A stretch of 64,000 bases of DNA from Dongshaea marina (GCF_003072645.1 NZ_CP028897.1:819658-883657), one strand, 5' to 3'; positions 48,850 through 60,022 are shown, numbered from the stretch's first letter. A program made the numbers and translations. The notes: generated from the sequence alone by a model not told the origin.

Positions 48850-50342
48850 TCACATGGTTAGCCCGGGAAGCATTTCGCCTCTTTCCATCAGGTTATGATG
48901 TAGCTCAAAGCAGCGTCTTAAATTATGCCGGATATGTCCTCTGTCACATGATTTGAGATAGCTTCTCATAAACTCTTTATAATCGGGATGCACGCAGTTA
49001 TTAATGATCGCTTCGGCGCGTTTTAAGGGAGCAAGGTTTCTTAAATCGGCAATGCCTTGCTCGGTAATGATGACATCGACTGAGTGTTCACTGCTATCTA
49101 TATGGGTACACATGGGAACTATGGTTGATATCTTTCCCCTTTAGCGATTGAGGGGCAGACAAATATCGATAGAAATGCATTTCGTTCAAAATCGCCGCTT
49201 CCACCTATGCCATTCATCATCTTGGTTCCGCAGACATGGGTGGAGTTCACATTGCCATACAGATCGACTTCGAGAGCGGTGTTGATGGCGATGACTCCAA
49301 GCTGGCGGGCGATGGTTGGGTTGTTGGAGATATCCTGAGGCCGCAGCACGATTTTCGAGGCAAAGTAATCCATGTTGTCATAGATTCTTTTGAGCTGTTC
49401 CGGGAGTATGGTCAGGGCACAGGTGCTGACGGCGCTGACCTTTTCCTCTTCCATCAAAGGCACCAGGGAGTCCTGAAACACCTCGGTATACATCATGAAT
49501 GGGGGAATAGCAGGGTGGTTTCCAAGTCCCTGCATCACTGAATTACCTATGTTACCGACTCCGCTTTGGATCGGCAGAAAGCTTTTGGGAAGCTGGCCGG
49601 AGCGGATGTTACTGAGCAAAAAATTTACTACATGTTGACTGATCTTATCGCTCAGTGCATCGGCAGGCGAGAAAGGAGGGACCTCATCAGGTTCATCCGT
49701 GTAGACGACTCCTGCAATCTTTTTGGGATCAACCTGCGCATAGGGAGTTCCAATTTTGCTCAGGGGGGTCGAGATGGGCAGTGTATCGTGAAACGGCGGT
49801 GTTTTGAGCGTCAGGATGTCAGCCATCTCTGCCAGCCGGGGGAGTGGTAATGATTGAGCTCAATGATCACCTGGTCGGCATACTCAAGGTAGGTTGGTGA
49901 GGTGCCTATCGATGTGCTCAGGTAGACTTGCCATCTGCCGTTACCTGCGTTGCCTCGATAACCGCAAAATCTATCTTGCCAAAGGTCCCGCTTTGTACCA
50001 TTTGGGGAGGTGTGACAGATGGGTATCGATAAACTCTATCTCTTCATTATTTATTTTCTGACGCAGTATTTTTGAAGATTGGTAGCCGATTCGTTTATGA
50101 ATGGCATCTGCCTTGGCTAATGCCGAGTCCAGACTTTTCCCTGTCGATGCCCCTGCCAATACATTTAATTTATAGCTCTCTCCCCGGGCGTGTAAATATT
50201 CAGCTTGCTTGGCAAGTGCGCGAGGAATTGATTTGGCTGCACCTGCTGATGTAAACCCGCTAAATCCTACAGTCGAATTGTCCGAAATAAGAGATGCAGC
50301 TTCTTCGGCGGTTAATTCTGGATATGCTTTTGGGGTTATCAT
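48850..50342 (-). CDS. Acetyl-CoA hydrolase/CoA-transferase, AarC/Cat1-like (four frameshifts)
   Basis: The repaired protein is 498 residues, normal for succinyl-CoA:acetate CoA-transferases. It shows SGFTSAGAAKSIPRAL, LAGASTGKSLDSAL, QSGVGNIGNSVMQGL, the catalytic Glu in MYTEVFQDSL and TEQGIADLRNLAPLKRA. Breaks at 50004-50007, 49927, 49838-49842 and 49136-49139 are each mended by one base, giving HLPQMVQSGTFGKIDFAVIE, DGKVYLSTSIGTSP, HSPRLAEMADILTL and AKGGKISTIVPM. AAGGAAG precedes the ATG at 50340-50342. As first gene of the operon it could move CoA from succinyl-CoA to acetate, or activate 4-hydroxybutyrate. I cannot separate these by sequence. Confidence 0.85.
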
Positions 50343-51068
50343 CGCTCTGCTTCCTTTTTTATGATGCTTATCCATCGCTGATGACTTATATGAATTATGG
50401 ATTTTCATTCTTCCCTGAAAGGGTGGCATATGGATATACTCATATACAGACAGGTTTCAAGGGGCCAAGTTAAATACAATATTCCTGATGAATATCATCT
50501 TTATCGATAGCGGAATAAGTATCTACATCAAAAAATAAACTAATTTTTCCATGAGCTATTGGGTTGCAGAGGGATATACCAGAATATATGACTTTGCGGT
50601 TAGCTCTGTTTTGTGATGGAGCTCATAATAAGGGAGGTGATGCTAGATGGGTATTAGCAAAAGTTTGACTTGACATCTTTTCTTCTAATGGTGTATGCCG
50701 ATTCAGCCATTTATTCTGATTCATCCTATTCCCGGGGATATTTCTCCTGCAACTGTGTTTATTGTCATCTTTTGGTGTCTGGTGAGATTTCTATGGATAT
50801 GCTTTCTTTGAATCGGTTACCGACTTTGGGTACCGGGGATGGTGTAGCCGGGGGAGCCGTCTGAGCAGGTCTCATTAATGACCGGCCCTGTGAAGGGGAG
50901 ATCGGGCTGATCAAATAGTGGCGGGATGTTTATTTGCCCTTGTGTTGAATGGATGTTACCGGGTCCGGGGCAAGCAGGATTTGATAGGTTTATTTTGTTC
51001 GTGGGAGTACCCCGGACCGAGCCGGGGGCGCTTTACTGATAAAGACTGAACTGCATCAGCTCAGGAGC
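50343..51068. other. Control region between the CoA-transferase operon and the chitinase
   Basis: About 725 bp. The part next to 50342 must hold the operon promoter; I found no convincing sigma-54 or sigma-70 pair. Short frames such as 50670-50864 (+) look non-coding. A GC-rich CCCCGG/CCGGGG hairpin near 51012-51030 lies just after the chitinase stop and may end that transcript, without a U-tract. Confidence 0.45.
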
Positions 51069-53096
51069 TCATTGCTCAGAACCTGTGGTTTTACTGATGT
51101 TGCTATAGATCGCATGCAGAATACTGTTGCTCTTGTAGTTGCTATCTGAGGGGGGATGTCACCATCGACCTCCCAGATAAAGGCTCCCCTGAGGTTCTTG
51201 GCATTGACAATATGCTGCACCTTATAAGCGGTTGAGGCGGCATCGTCGTAGCTCATAAACACATGATTGGTTGCCGAGTAGGCCCAGGGTGTCTGAGCAT
51301 AGTAACCGGGCTCCCCGGCCGAGGTTCCGGGTTGATAGCGATCACTGGCGGAGAAGAGTGCATCCGGCATCTCTCCAGCGGTGGCGCTGCTGATGCAGTC
51401 CTTGCTATTGATGATACATTTGTAATCGAAGGTCCCTGATCTTCGGATCCCGGGGTGATTGAGCTCTGTGCGGCGCTGTCTGTCGAGTTCCCAAGATAAT
51501 CCTGAGTCCAAACATCCCCAACAAATTCCCCATAGCTTTGCGAGGTGACTCCCTGTTGACTCTGAGCTGCGAGAGGCAGATAGACTCCCTGCTCAATATA
51601 GGATTGGGGCAGGTCGGGGGCAGAGTGGACTGAGAATCGGTACTGACGATTCTTGAGTAGGCCGGAATGCCAAGAGAGACCTTATTGTAAAGCTCCTGTG
51701 GGTCATGTTCTGCAGGTTCTGGATTAGCCACTGCAGTGTACCTTCGATGGAGAAATCGTTGGTAACCGGGTTGTGTGGATCTTTGGCCGAAACCTGGGAC
51801 ATAAAATTGCTGACATTAGAAGCCGTGTTACTGTTATCCCGGGGAGCATCAAACTGCCCATGCATGTCGTAAGTCATCAGGTGGCTGTAGTCCACCAGAT
51901 GCAGGATGATAGAGAGGGCATCCTGTCCCGGGTAGGCGGCTTTGATCTGGGGATCACTGCCTGTATAGCTGTAATTTTTAAGTTGCTGTAGCGTGGAGGG
52001 GCCGGATATTAGCGCATTGGTCAGGTAGTAGTGCTCCCCTCGTTGCTTGGCGAGTGAGTCAAGATCCTCTCTGAGGTAATACATCAGCTCAACATAGCCA
52101 TTGGCCTGCTCCTGGGTCAGTGGCAGCGGGTTACAGGTCTGTCCCTGAACCTGGGGTGAGCACAGGGGTTTGTGTCCCGCCAGGTAAGTGGCCTGGGTTT
52201 CTGCCGGCGCGGTCCATTCATAGTCGATATCTATCCCGTTATAGCCCAGCTTGCTGATCGCATTCGTCATCGAGCCTGCCAGTGTCTTGATCTTATCCGG
52301 GAAGTACTGGAACAGGACCGAGAAGTCACCGGAGGAGTAGTTAAAGCTGTTTGAGACGCCATACTGGTAGGTCTTGACTGTGCCCCAGCCGCCGAATGAG
52401 TAGATGACATTGAGCTTGGGGTTGATGATGCGTTGTACCGTCAGGTAGGGAAAGGCGACCACACCATCGGTTTTTTTCTGGGTATCGGCAAAGGGATCGA
52501 GGATCTGGGCTTCCCTGTGGTTGGATTGATTGAGCCAAATCCATAGATGATGGTATTGAGGTTGTTGAAGGGGACCTTGTTGAGTGAGTAATTATCATGT
52601 CCCCGTAAACGCTCCAGTCGGCATAGTAGGCACCGATCATCTTTTGAGTATCGGGAAGGGTTAGCTTGGTGATCCCAAAGGGGGGAGTTGTAAGTTGGGC
52701 ATCCTTACCATTGATCTTGATGTTTGAGGGGATCCCATAAAACTCGCTGAATGGGGCGTTTTTGATCTGGCTTCCGGTAAAGTAGGGCACCTGTCCCAGG
52801 GAGAGGCTGTCGACCGGCTTGGTCCAGGGATCACTGCTCTGGAAAGTGATCTTATATTGATACATTCCATGGCCGATATCTGTGCCATGAGAGACAGAGT
52901 AGCCGCTTGAGATATATCCGGGCTGGTAATTGGCCTGGCCATAGTCAAAGGTCACGCTCTGGATCGGCTGTTCGGCGCTGAGCTTAACATTGAAGGTGCC
53001 GTAACCAGACTCCAATGAATAACTCTCTTGAGCCAATGCGCCATGACTGAGAAGGCCTGCACCGAGCAGGGCGCAGGTTAATAGCTTGGTTTTCAC
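51069..53096 (-). CDS. Secreted GH18 chitinase (six frameshifts)
   Basis: The repaired protein is ~677 residues. Signal peptide (KLLTCALLGAGLLSHGALA), an N-terminal beta-rich domain of CBM type (to ~150), then a GH18 barrel starting GAYYADWSVYG. It has SFGGWG, the catalytic block GYNGIDIDYEWT (Glu kept; the first Asp of the usual DGxDxDxE is Asn), HLMTYDMHGQFD and the end GAFIWEVDGDIP. Runs at 52601-52604, 52507-52509, 51700-51702, 51616-51620, 51434-51436 and 51150-51155 each need one base. These give YGGHDNYSLNKVPF, ILDPFADTQKKTDG, NMTPQELYNKVSLG, LPQSYIEQGVYLPL, EDQGTFDYKC and PPSDSNYKSNSILHAIYSN. The GTG start has AAGGAG upstream. The stop after repair is at 51069. Confidence 0.85.
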
Positions 53097-53204
53097 GGGT
53101 TATCTCCTTATAAAACCGATAAACAAGGGTGGATTACTGCTGATAGATGAGATCGCCCCGAAGCGATCGGCTCCGGGGAGATTTGACTCACAAAGAGAGC
53201 GTCC

Positions 53205-55262
53205 TCATGGTAGTTGAAGGGCCTCGGCGGCTGCCTGACTGATGGCATTATGATTGTTGGTGTCCCAGTGGCTATCCCACATCATGACGCCCCCGACCTG
53301 GATCTGATATTGGTCGGCCAGGGTGGCGATGGCACTCTTGAGGGCTGCCGGGTCAGCATAGTAACTGGCTCCACCGGCGGAGGTGGAGGCCAATACCCCA
53401 TGATGAGCTTATTGGCAGGGACCCCGTTAAAGTCCGGGATCTTATAATCAAGCTTGTTCATCCACCCCAGGTAGTTGGTCACCAAGAACTGAGAGGTTGC
53501 CGGGGTAACACCCATGTATCCATTGTTATACATCTGGGGCTGGACATAATCGATCTCACTCAGGGAGGCCTTGAGAATGGGGACAAAGTAGTTCCATGGG
53601 CTTCCTCCCTGGGTCGGTGAGGGGACGGGAATGCTCGGATCCGGATAGACGGTCACATTTTCCGGACTGACGACTATCAGCTTGCTCTCTCCCAGGGAGT
53701 GGCGCAGCTTATCTATGGTCTGTGAGACGGTTTGGGGAGCGGCAGTATAGCCTTCAATATCCAGATCGACACCATCGAGACCATTTTGCTCGACGATCTG
53801 GCTGATGCTCTGCACGAACTGTGTGGGGTTGGCGAAAATAGAGTCCCAATGACCATTTTGCCCACCCACAGAGATCAGCACCCGTTTGCCATCCTGGTGC
53901 CACTGATTGATAAGGGCGGTGGGCATGGTGTCGGCGGTCACCGAGCCGTCCGGATTTGAATTAACGAAGGCCAGGATCACCAGGGTTGCTTTCTGGTAGA
54001 CATCATCTGTGACGGACTGGCCGCAATAATCACCACTGAACCCGCACCAGAAGATAGAGAGCTGGCGGCTGTTTTTTACCTTGTTGAAGCTGATGGGGAA
54101 CCCTGTGGGCTGATCGGCGCCGACCGTGATGCTCTTGGATTGCGTGCTGTATCCCTGAACGCTATCGGCAGACATCTGGTAGTTGCCTTCGCTGAGGATT
54201 TGGGTGTAATCGCCATTTTGTACCTGCAGTTGTGCAGAGTGAGCCGTGCTGCTGGTGGCTTTAAAGTGCAGGGTCGTGGCTTGATCCTGAGGCAATCCTG
54301 ATACATGCAGGGCCAGGCTCTGGGTCGGGATCTTGTGCTTGGTTGCACTGAGGCTGACGGAGTAGTCCTCCTGTTGTTCGCTCGTGGTCAGTGTGGCCGG
54401 GTCAAAGCTAAAGCTGTAGCTTGCGCCCGGGGCGCTGACATCTTCAGCCGAAAATTGATAGGCATGACCCGGATAGATGTTGGTGAGGTTCTGATCTGCT
54501 CCCCAGGGAAGATCCAGGCTTGAGCTGGTTTTGGATGTCGTATCCTGAACCGTCAGGTGGACGCTGTCCTGAGTCACGCCCGCCGGACGCTGCTGCTTGA
54601 GATGAAACTGGATCTGACCATTGTAGATTCTGTAATCCAGGGCCAGCTTGATGGTGTCATTTTTGGCCAGGTTAAACTCACTCGGAGCGATGGATATCTG
54701 AGAGACCCCGTTACTGGTAGGCAGCTCGGCCGAGGCTGTGTACTGCCCATGCATGATGGGATGAAGGTTGTCTTTACCCCAGCTGAACTGGTAGCTTGGC
54801 CCCCTGCGCAGAGTTTAAACGGATGAGGGTACCTTGTGGGATGGGGTTTTGTGAGGTGCTGCTGGTAAAGGTTACGGATGCATCCGCCGGATACTGGGGG
54901 CCAACATGGAAGTTTTGAATATCAAACTGGTTTGTCGATGGGCTAAAGCTAAACGAGAGGGTCTGATTCTTTTTCGCGATAAAATCCTGAGACTGCCAGT
55001 CCTTACCAAAGTTAAGATGAATCTGGTTCCCGGTTTGCTTGACGCTCACCGAAGCATCAATTCCCCAAACAGAATTAAATGTAGCGCCATTGGTGACATC
55101 AAAATCAACGCCCTGCTGGGTAAGATTGGTATCCGTATCACAGCTAAATTGAATATTTGAGGTCCAGCCAATGGTTTTCCCCGTTAGCTGGCAGTGAGCA
55201 AATGCGGTGGATGACAAGCCCGCAAGTAGCAGGGCTGGCAGCAATTTATATCGTAAGCGCAC
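53205..55262 (-). CDS. Secreted multidomain GH18 chitinase (two frameshifts)
   Basis: The repaired protein is ~685 residues: signal peptide (LLPALLLAGLSSTAFA), two or three beta-sandwich modules (to about 390; binding specificity not recognised) and a GH18 barrel. The barrel begins LSIFWCGFSGDYC and has ISVGGQNGHWDS, the complete catalytic block LDGVDLDIEGY, YVQPQMYNNGYMG and MMWDSHWDTNN. One base is missing in 53396-53399 (restores IMGVLASTSAGGASYY), and one is extra in 54800-54804 (removal restores SAQGPSYQFSWGKDN), the only over-call noted. The GTG at 55260-55262 has AAGGA seven bases upstream and a better signal peptide than the ATG at 55289. It lies 108 bp upstream of the other chitinase, in the same direction. 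Confidence 0.83.
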
Positions 55263-55701
55263 GGTAAGTTCCTTGTCGGTCAATTCCATCGACGACTTCC
55301 CCTGGTGCGGCTGGCTCCAGGTGAAATCAAGGAGCGAAACTGCAAAATCGGCAGATTATCCTTTCGGCCGTTTTTTCGCTAAAGCGATAGCTAACATAGC
55401 GATGCTAGTTATTTTACGATACTAATTTACTGCGCGAATTATCATAAATAGAAGGTATTTTTATGATCTGAGCTCAATTTACTCTGGAACTGTGATGAAG
55501 CTCTAATTATTTTTTTTATATCAAGGCTGGCGGTATTTTCCTAATCAAAACAGGGGATGCCCGGCTCTGATTGAATATAAATCTATTGAATTATTACCCC
55601 TTAATCTAAGGCTGGCGGATGGAAAAAAAGCCGTCCACCTTGATTAAATGTTTGCTGCGAAAAATGTTTTGGTAGGCTCCCCGTGCCGGAGAGCCCTGTG
55701 A
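55263..55701. other. Upstream region of the chitinase pair and 3' region of xylB
   Basis: About 440 bp. Next to 55262 is the likely chitinase promoter area (AT-rich, 55380-55560). AAGGCTGGCGG occurs twice (about 55523 and 55609). A GGCTCTCC/GGGGAGCC hairpin near 55675-55695 may terminate xylB transcripts on the - strand. No gene is seen. Confidence 0.45.
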
Positions 55702-57162
55702 TCAACTTGGATCTGAAAAAAGCGGTCTGAGCTGCCGGTAGAGTTTTTGGAAGTGAAGACGCCTGTGCTGGTGGCGGGCAAAGGCCTTCCCCTGAACCTG
55801 GTGGGCCTGGATCAGCGTTGGGGGCTGACAGATCCGCGCGAGATCCTGAGCGGGCTCCACCGCCAGCTGGGCCAGGCGCGCCGCTCCCAGGGCCGGACCA
55901 ATTTCACTTCCCTGTCGATAGGCAAGAGGTTGCCCTATGATATCGCACAGCATCTGTCGCCATAGTGGGCTTCGTGCCCCCCCTCCGATGAGGGATATCT
56001 CTTGTGGCGGCAGGCCGGATTGGTGCAGTGCATCAAATCCGTCGGCCAGTGCATAACCGACCCCCTCCAGGACAGCGTAGGTCAGGTGGGAGCGCTCCGT
56101 CTCATGGGTCATGCCAAAGAAAACGCCCTGGGCCAGCGGGTTATTATGTGGGGTTCTCTCTCCGGATAGGTAGGGCAGAAAATAAACGGAGTCGTCGGGA
56201 GTGGTATTGGCAGCTTCTGTCATCAGTTCGGCTACCGAGCTGGCCCGGGTCAGGCGTGTCAGCCACTCAAGACAGGAAGCGGCGCTTAAGATGACGGACA
56301 TCAGGTGCCAGCGTTGGGGAAGGGCGTGGCAGAAACTATGCAGGGCCGAGCCTGGGTTGGCAAGGTAGTGATCACTTGCTACAAAATAGACCCCGGAAGT
56401 TCCGAGAGAGAGCATTCCCTGACCGGCCTGGTATACCCCGGCACCTATGGCCCCTGCGGCGTTATCACTTGCCCCGCCAGCGATGGGGATCACCGGCATT
56501 CCCCAGCGGCGGGCCAGATCGGACTTGAGCTCTCCGGTGATCCGGTTGCCCTCATAGAGAGCCGGCATCTGGCTTTCATCCAGGCCGCAGCCTTCTATAA
56601 GGGTGGGGCTCCAGCAACGTTTCCGGGTATTGAGCCACAGGGTGCCAGCTGCATCCGAGCAATCGGTCGCATAATCACCACTGAGCCGGTAGCGGATATA
56701 GTCCTTTGGCAATAGTACCTTGGCGATATCTTTAAAAACTTCTGGCTCGTTCTTCTTCAGCCATAGCAGCTTGGGTGCGGTAAACCCAGGCATCATCAGG
56801 TTGCCGGTTAGCTCCCTTGAGTCAGGGATGGCTCGCTCAAGCTCTGTGCATTCGAGATGGCTGCGTCCATCATTCCATAAAATTGCCGGGCGAAGCGGCC
56901 GACCGGCTGCATTCAGCAGGGTTGCGCCATGCATCTGACCACTCAGGCTCAATCCTCTGACCTCCCGTAGCGAGTGCTGACTTGCAAGCTTATCCAGGGC
57001 ATCTTGAGTGGCTTGCCACCAACTGTCCGGATCCTGCTCAGACCACAGTGGATGAGGGCTGGAGACCTGAAGAGGCTCACTCATGTTTGCGATGACTTTA
57101 CCACTACTGTGGATTAGGGCGAGCTTGACGGCTGAAGTCCCGATATCGATTCCGATAAACAT
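55702..57162 (-). CDS. xylB: Xylulokinase
   Basis: A 486-residue FGGY-family kinase. The N-terminal phosphate-binding motif is FIGIDIGTSAVKLALI; GLSLSGQMHGATLLN carries the substrate-contacting QMHG of xylulokinases. VIPIAGGASDNAAGAIG and SLIGGGARSPLWRQML form the second domain's ATP site. It is intact in a single frame and matches E. coli XylB in length. It phosphorylates xylulose after XylA. It is 12 kb from xylA/xylE and 3.7 kb from xylR. A CGAAAA-x6-TTTTCG inverted repeat near 57233-57250 upstream could be a control site. Confidence 0.94.
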   Translation of the reverse strand: MFIGIDIGTSAVKLALIHSSGKVIANMSEPLQVSSPHPLWSEQDPDSWWQATQDALDKLASQHSLREVRGLSLSGQMHGATLLNAAGRPLRPAILWNDGRSHLECTELERAIPDSRELTGNLMMPGFTAPKLLWLKKNEPEVFKDIAKVLLPKDYIRYRLSGDYATDCSDAAGTLWLNTRKRCWSPTLIEGCGLDESQMPALYEGNRITGELKSDLARRWGMPVIPIAGGASDNAAGAIGAGVYQAGQGMLSLGTSGVYFVASDHYLANPGSALHSFCHALPQRWHLMSVILSAASCLEWLTRLTRASSVAELMTEAANTTPDDSVYFLPYLSGERTPHNNPLAQGVFFGMTHETERSHLTYAVLEGVGYALADGFDALHQSGLPPQEISLIGGGARSPLWRQMLCDIIGQPLAYRQGSEIGPALGAARLAQLAVEPAQDLARICQPPTLIQAHQVQGKAFARHQHRRLHFQKLYRQLRPLFSDPS

Positions 57163-57363
57163 GGCTGTTCCTTGTCACTATCCAATCAGGTGTTTGCATC
57201 AAGGATGCTTGGCTTTGACAGAGGCTTCAATTACGAAAAAAGGTATTTTCGATATCAGATTTTGCGATCTTGAGGGGGATCACCCGGCGAGTAGGGTTAA
57301 ACCGGGCTCAGTTGATGATGCCATTGAGCTTAAAGTAGCACACATCAATTGAGCCCAAGGGGA

Positions 57364-58535
57364 TCAGGCCGCCTGCATCTGGGCCTTGCTGGCCTTAGCG
57401 CCTATCCATGGGAGAAGCAGCAGCAATACCAGAAACGATAGCGCAACAATCTGATTGGCTGGGAGATCCAGGTAACCAAACAGCATGGCGACCAGGCCAC
57501 CACCACTGAGGCGAGCCATCCCATTGATCGCCGCGGCGGAGCCGGAGCAATGCCTGAAAGGTGCCATTGCCAGGGAGACTCCATGACCAAAGGTCAGGTT
57601 CAGACCAAAGGCTCCGACGGCGACCGGAATGAAGAACCACAGGGGATGAGCCGCCGGGAGGAAAAACAGGCTGATCCCGCACACAGTTGCCAGAGCCAGC
57701 CCCAGACGCAGGCAGTTAAATATGCCAAACCAGCGACTAAGCCGATAAGCAAGCAAGCTGCCGGATAGCTGGAGTAGCCCGATTGCCCCAAAGCACAGCG
57801 CAAAGCCGATCGGGGTCAGCCCACCCTGGCTGATTGCGATACCGGGAGCCTGGTTGACATAGCTGATGATGGCTCCCATCCCCAGCATTCCCATCAGGGT
57901 GTAGAACACAAAGCCAGGATCGCGGAGGATCTGCTGCAGATGCCTGCGTAACGGCTCGGATTGCTCGGGCTTTGCTTCAGCTGAGCTCTCTTTTAGCTGA
58001 ATGAGCGAGCCAAGGAGGATCACCAGGGCGAGAATCGCCATCAGCAGAAAGTTGGAGCGCCATCCCCAATGGATGGAAAGAGTCCCCCCAGTACCGGAGC
58101 AAAGGTAGGGACCAGGCCGATCATGCCGCCAATGTAGTTGTTAAAGCGCGCGGATTGTTCGGCTGTGCAGTGGTCACGGATCCAGGCCAGCGAGGTGACG
58201 GCGCAACTGGCTGCTCCCAGCCCCTGGATGATGCGGCCGATATTCAGTAGCAGTACCGAGCTGGTCAACATCGCCAGCACACTGCCCCCTAAAAATAGAG
58301 CACATCCCAGCAGGGCACTGTTACGCCGTCCAAACCTGTCCGAGAAAGGACCCGCAATGAGTTGGCTGACACCGCTAAAAAAAAGAAACAGTGAGATGCT
58401 CCACTGGAGTTGAGTCTCGGTGGCGAGGAAATCCTGGGTCATCTGGGGAAGAGAGGGAAGGTAGAGGTCGATTCCAAGGGGCCCCAGCATCGCCATTGCA
58501 AAGATGATCCAGAGCACATTTTTGTTTTTTGCCAT
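57364..58535 (-). CDS. Bcr/CflA-type MFS drug exporter (frameshift in a C run)
   Basis: The repaired protein is 390 residues, standard for the 12-helix Bcr/CflA group. It begins with LGPLGIDLYLPSLPQM, has motif A in AGPFSDRFGRRN and RIIQGLGAASCAVTSLAWIRDH, and ends in a hydrophobic domain. The frame breaks after PVLGG; one extra base in the C6 run 58084-58089 gives VLGGTLSIHWGWRSNFLLMAIL, the usual WRxxF step before helix 6. It is divergent from a LysR gene 101 bp away, a common regulator-exporter pair. The substrate is unknown. Confidence 0.88.
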
Positions 58536-58636
58536 TTGATTCTCCCCTGACTCTATGTTTTGCGGGAGTATACAGGGACGATGTTATTTCAAATAGTGGT
58601 ATCATTTCATATCTGATTTCACTGTTAGGAATATCT

Positions 58637-59568
58637 GTGTCACTGCTGGATCTCTCCCGGATCAATTTGAATCTTCTGGTGTGCCTGCATGTCCTGCTGC
58701 AGGAGAAGAGTGTTTCACGGGCTGCCAATCAGCTGTGCCTGAGCCAGTCTGCTGTCAGTAAAAACCTGTCCCAGTTACGGGAATTAACGGGCGATCCCCT
58801 GTTTATCCGTCAATCTCATGGTTTATTGCCAACCAGCTATGCCCTGCAAATTCAGGGGCGGCTCTCGGAGCTCCTTGATGAGCTGGATATCCTGTTACAC
58901 CCCCTCAGTTTGATCCCAAAACGGCAAAGGGAGTTTTCCGGATGACCATCCCTGAAACCAGCAGCCAGATGTTGTTTCAAACCCTGCTACCCCGATTGTT
59001 GCAGCAGGCTCCGGGGATCGCTCTGGAGCTGCGTAACCTGGATGAATACTCAAGCATCGGTCTACAGGAGGGGCGACTGGATCTGCTGTTGCTGCCTGGA
59101 GATCTCGAATATATGGTGGCAAAAATCCCCGGTCTATACCGCAAGGCCGTCTACCAGGAGCAGATTATCTGCCTGGTACGCCAGGGACACCCCTGTTTGT
59201 CTGCGGACTGGAGCTTGGCTGCTTATCTCAAGGAGCGGCATGTCAATGTCGGCCCTTTGCATGGAAGTCCGGCAATTGTAGAGGAGCAGTTGGCTAGGAT
59301 GGGGCTTAAGCGTGATGTGGCGGTGGCGGTTGAGGATTTTCACAGTGCAACCAGCCTGTGTGAGATGACGGATCTGGTGTTTACCTCAACCGAGAGCTGG
59401 GCGCGGCATGTGACCGAAAAGTATGCGGTCGAGGTGTTGCCGCTTCCCCTGGCATTTTCTCCTCTGGAATATGGACTCTACTGGCATAAGCGCAAACATC
59501 ATGACAAGGGGCACCAGTGGTTGCGCGAGCAGGTTTTAGATGCGGCAAGCTTACTGAAAAAGGAGTAG
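58637..59568 (+). CDS. LysR-family regulator divergent from the Bcr-like exporter (frameshift in a C run)
   Basis: The repaired protein is 310 residues. The winged helix is INLNLLVCLHVLLQEKSVSRAANQLCLSQSAVSKNLSQLRE. The frame is lost after LLHPL; one extra base in the run 58900-58904 gives LLHPPQFDPKTAKGVFRMTIPE, the normal linker into the effector domain. The GTG at 58637 has AGGA six bases before it and puts the helix-turn-helix at the family position. It probably controls the exporter gene transcribed in the opposite direction. Confidence 0.87.
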
Positions 59569-59681
59569 TCGGATTTTATAGGGGCAAGCTCCGCTTAAGA
59601 TTTGAATAAGGGGCTGAGTGATGGCTAAGGGGAGCCGACTCGAGGGTTTAACTTTGTTTATGCCGCAGATGATAGAGAAAA

Positions 59682-59699
59682 GGGCGCCTGATGGCGCCC
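59682..59699. terminator. Terminator hairpin between converging genes
   Basis: A 7-bp GC stem GGGCGCC/GGCGCCC with a 4-nt loop. On the - strand it is followed by UUUUCU, fitting a terminator for the small gene at 59.8 kb; it may also stop LysR transcripts. Confidence 0.6.
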
Positions 59700-59788
59700 A
59701 TCTTGTCTCTGCGAACGATGCAGGCTGGTGCTCTGATGCTCTGTTGTGACAAGCACACAGATCACTGCCTGGGATTTTGGTTCCCTTG

Positions 59789-60022
59789 TTATGCGATATT
59801 CAGCTTAATATCTTCGAATATAACCCGCATAGCATCGCGCTTAGTGGGCTGGGGTAAGTAAATCACGTCGCTGTTTTGACCATCATGAATCAGTACGTGA
59901 TCAGCGCGGCGGTTCCAGATGTAGGAAACATTATTAATCACCCAAACCGTCTTGTTGTGATCGGACTCCTGTTGGGGTACCAGATCGCCCACCTCTTTGA
60001 TCTCCAGTGCATTCTGAGTCAT
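59789..60022 (-). CDS. Small hypothetical protein (77 aa)
   Basis: A 77-residue soluble protein (TQNALEIKEVGDLVPQQESD, then VWVINNVSYIWNRRADHVLIH). AGGAGATAAGCT precedes the ATG at 60020-60022, with GGAG about nine bases away, and a terminator hairpin lies 90 bp downstream. I recognise no family or motif. Ribosome site, terminator and normal composition support it as a real gene. Confidence 0.65.
   Translation of the reverse strand: MTQNALEIKEVGDLVPQQESDHNKTVWVINNVSYIWNRRADHVLIHDGQNSDVIYLPQPTKRDAMRVIFEDIKLNIA

Noticed and set aside
50343-50700. Sigma-54 promoter for the CoA-transferase operon
   Set aside because: TGGCCCCTTGAAACC on the - strand is superficially similar, but lacks the GC at -12 with correct spacing.
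50670-50864. 64-codon + strand frame upstream of the chitinases
   Set aside because: No ribosome site, odd composition, and it lies in an intergenic control region.
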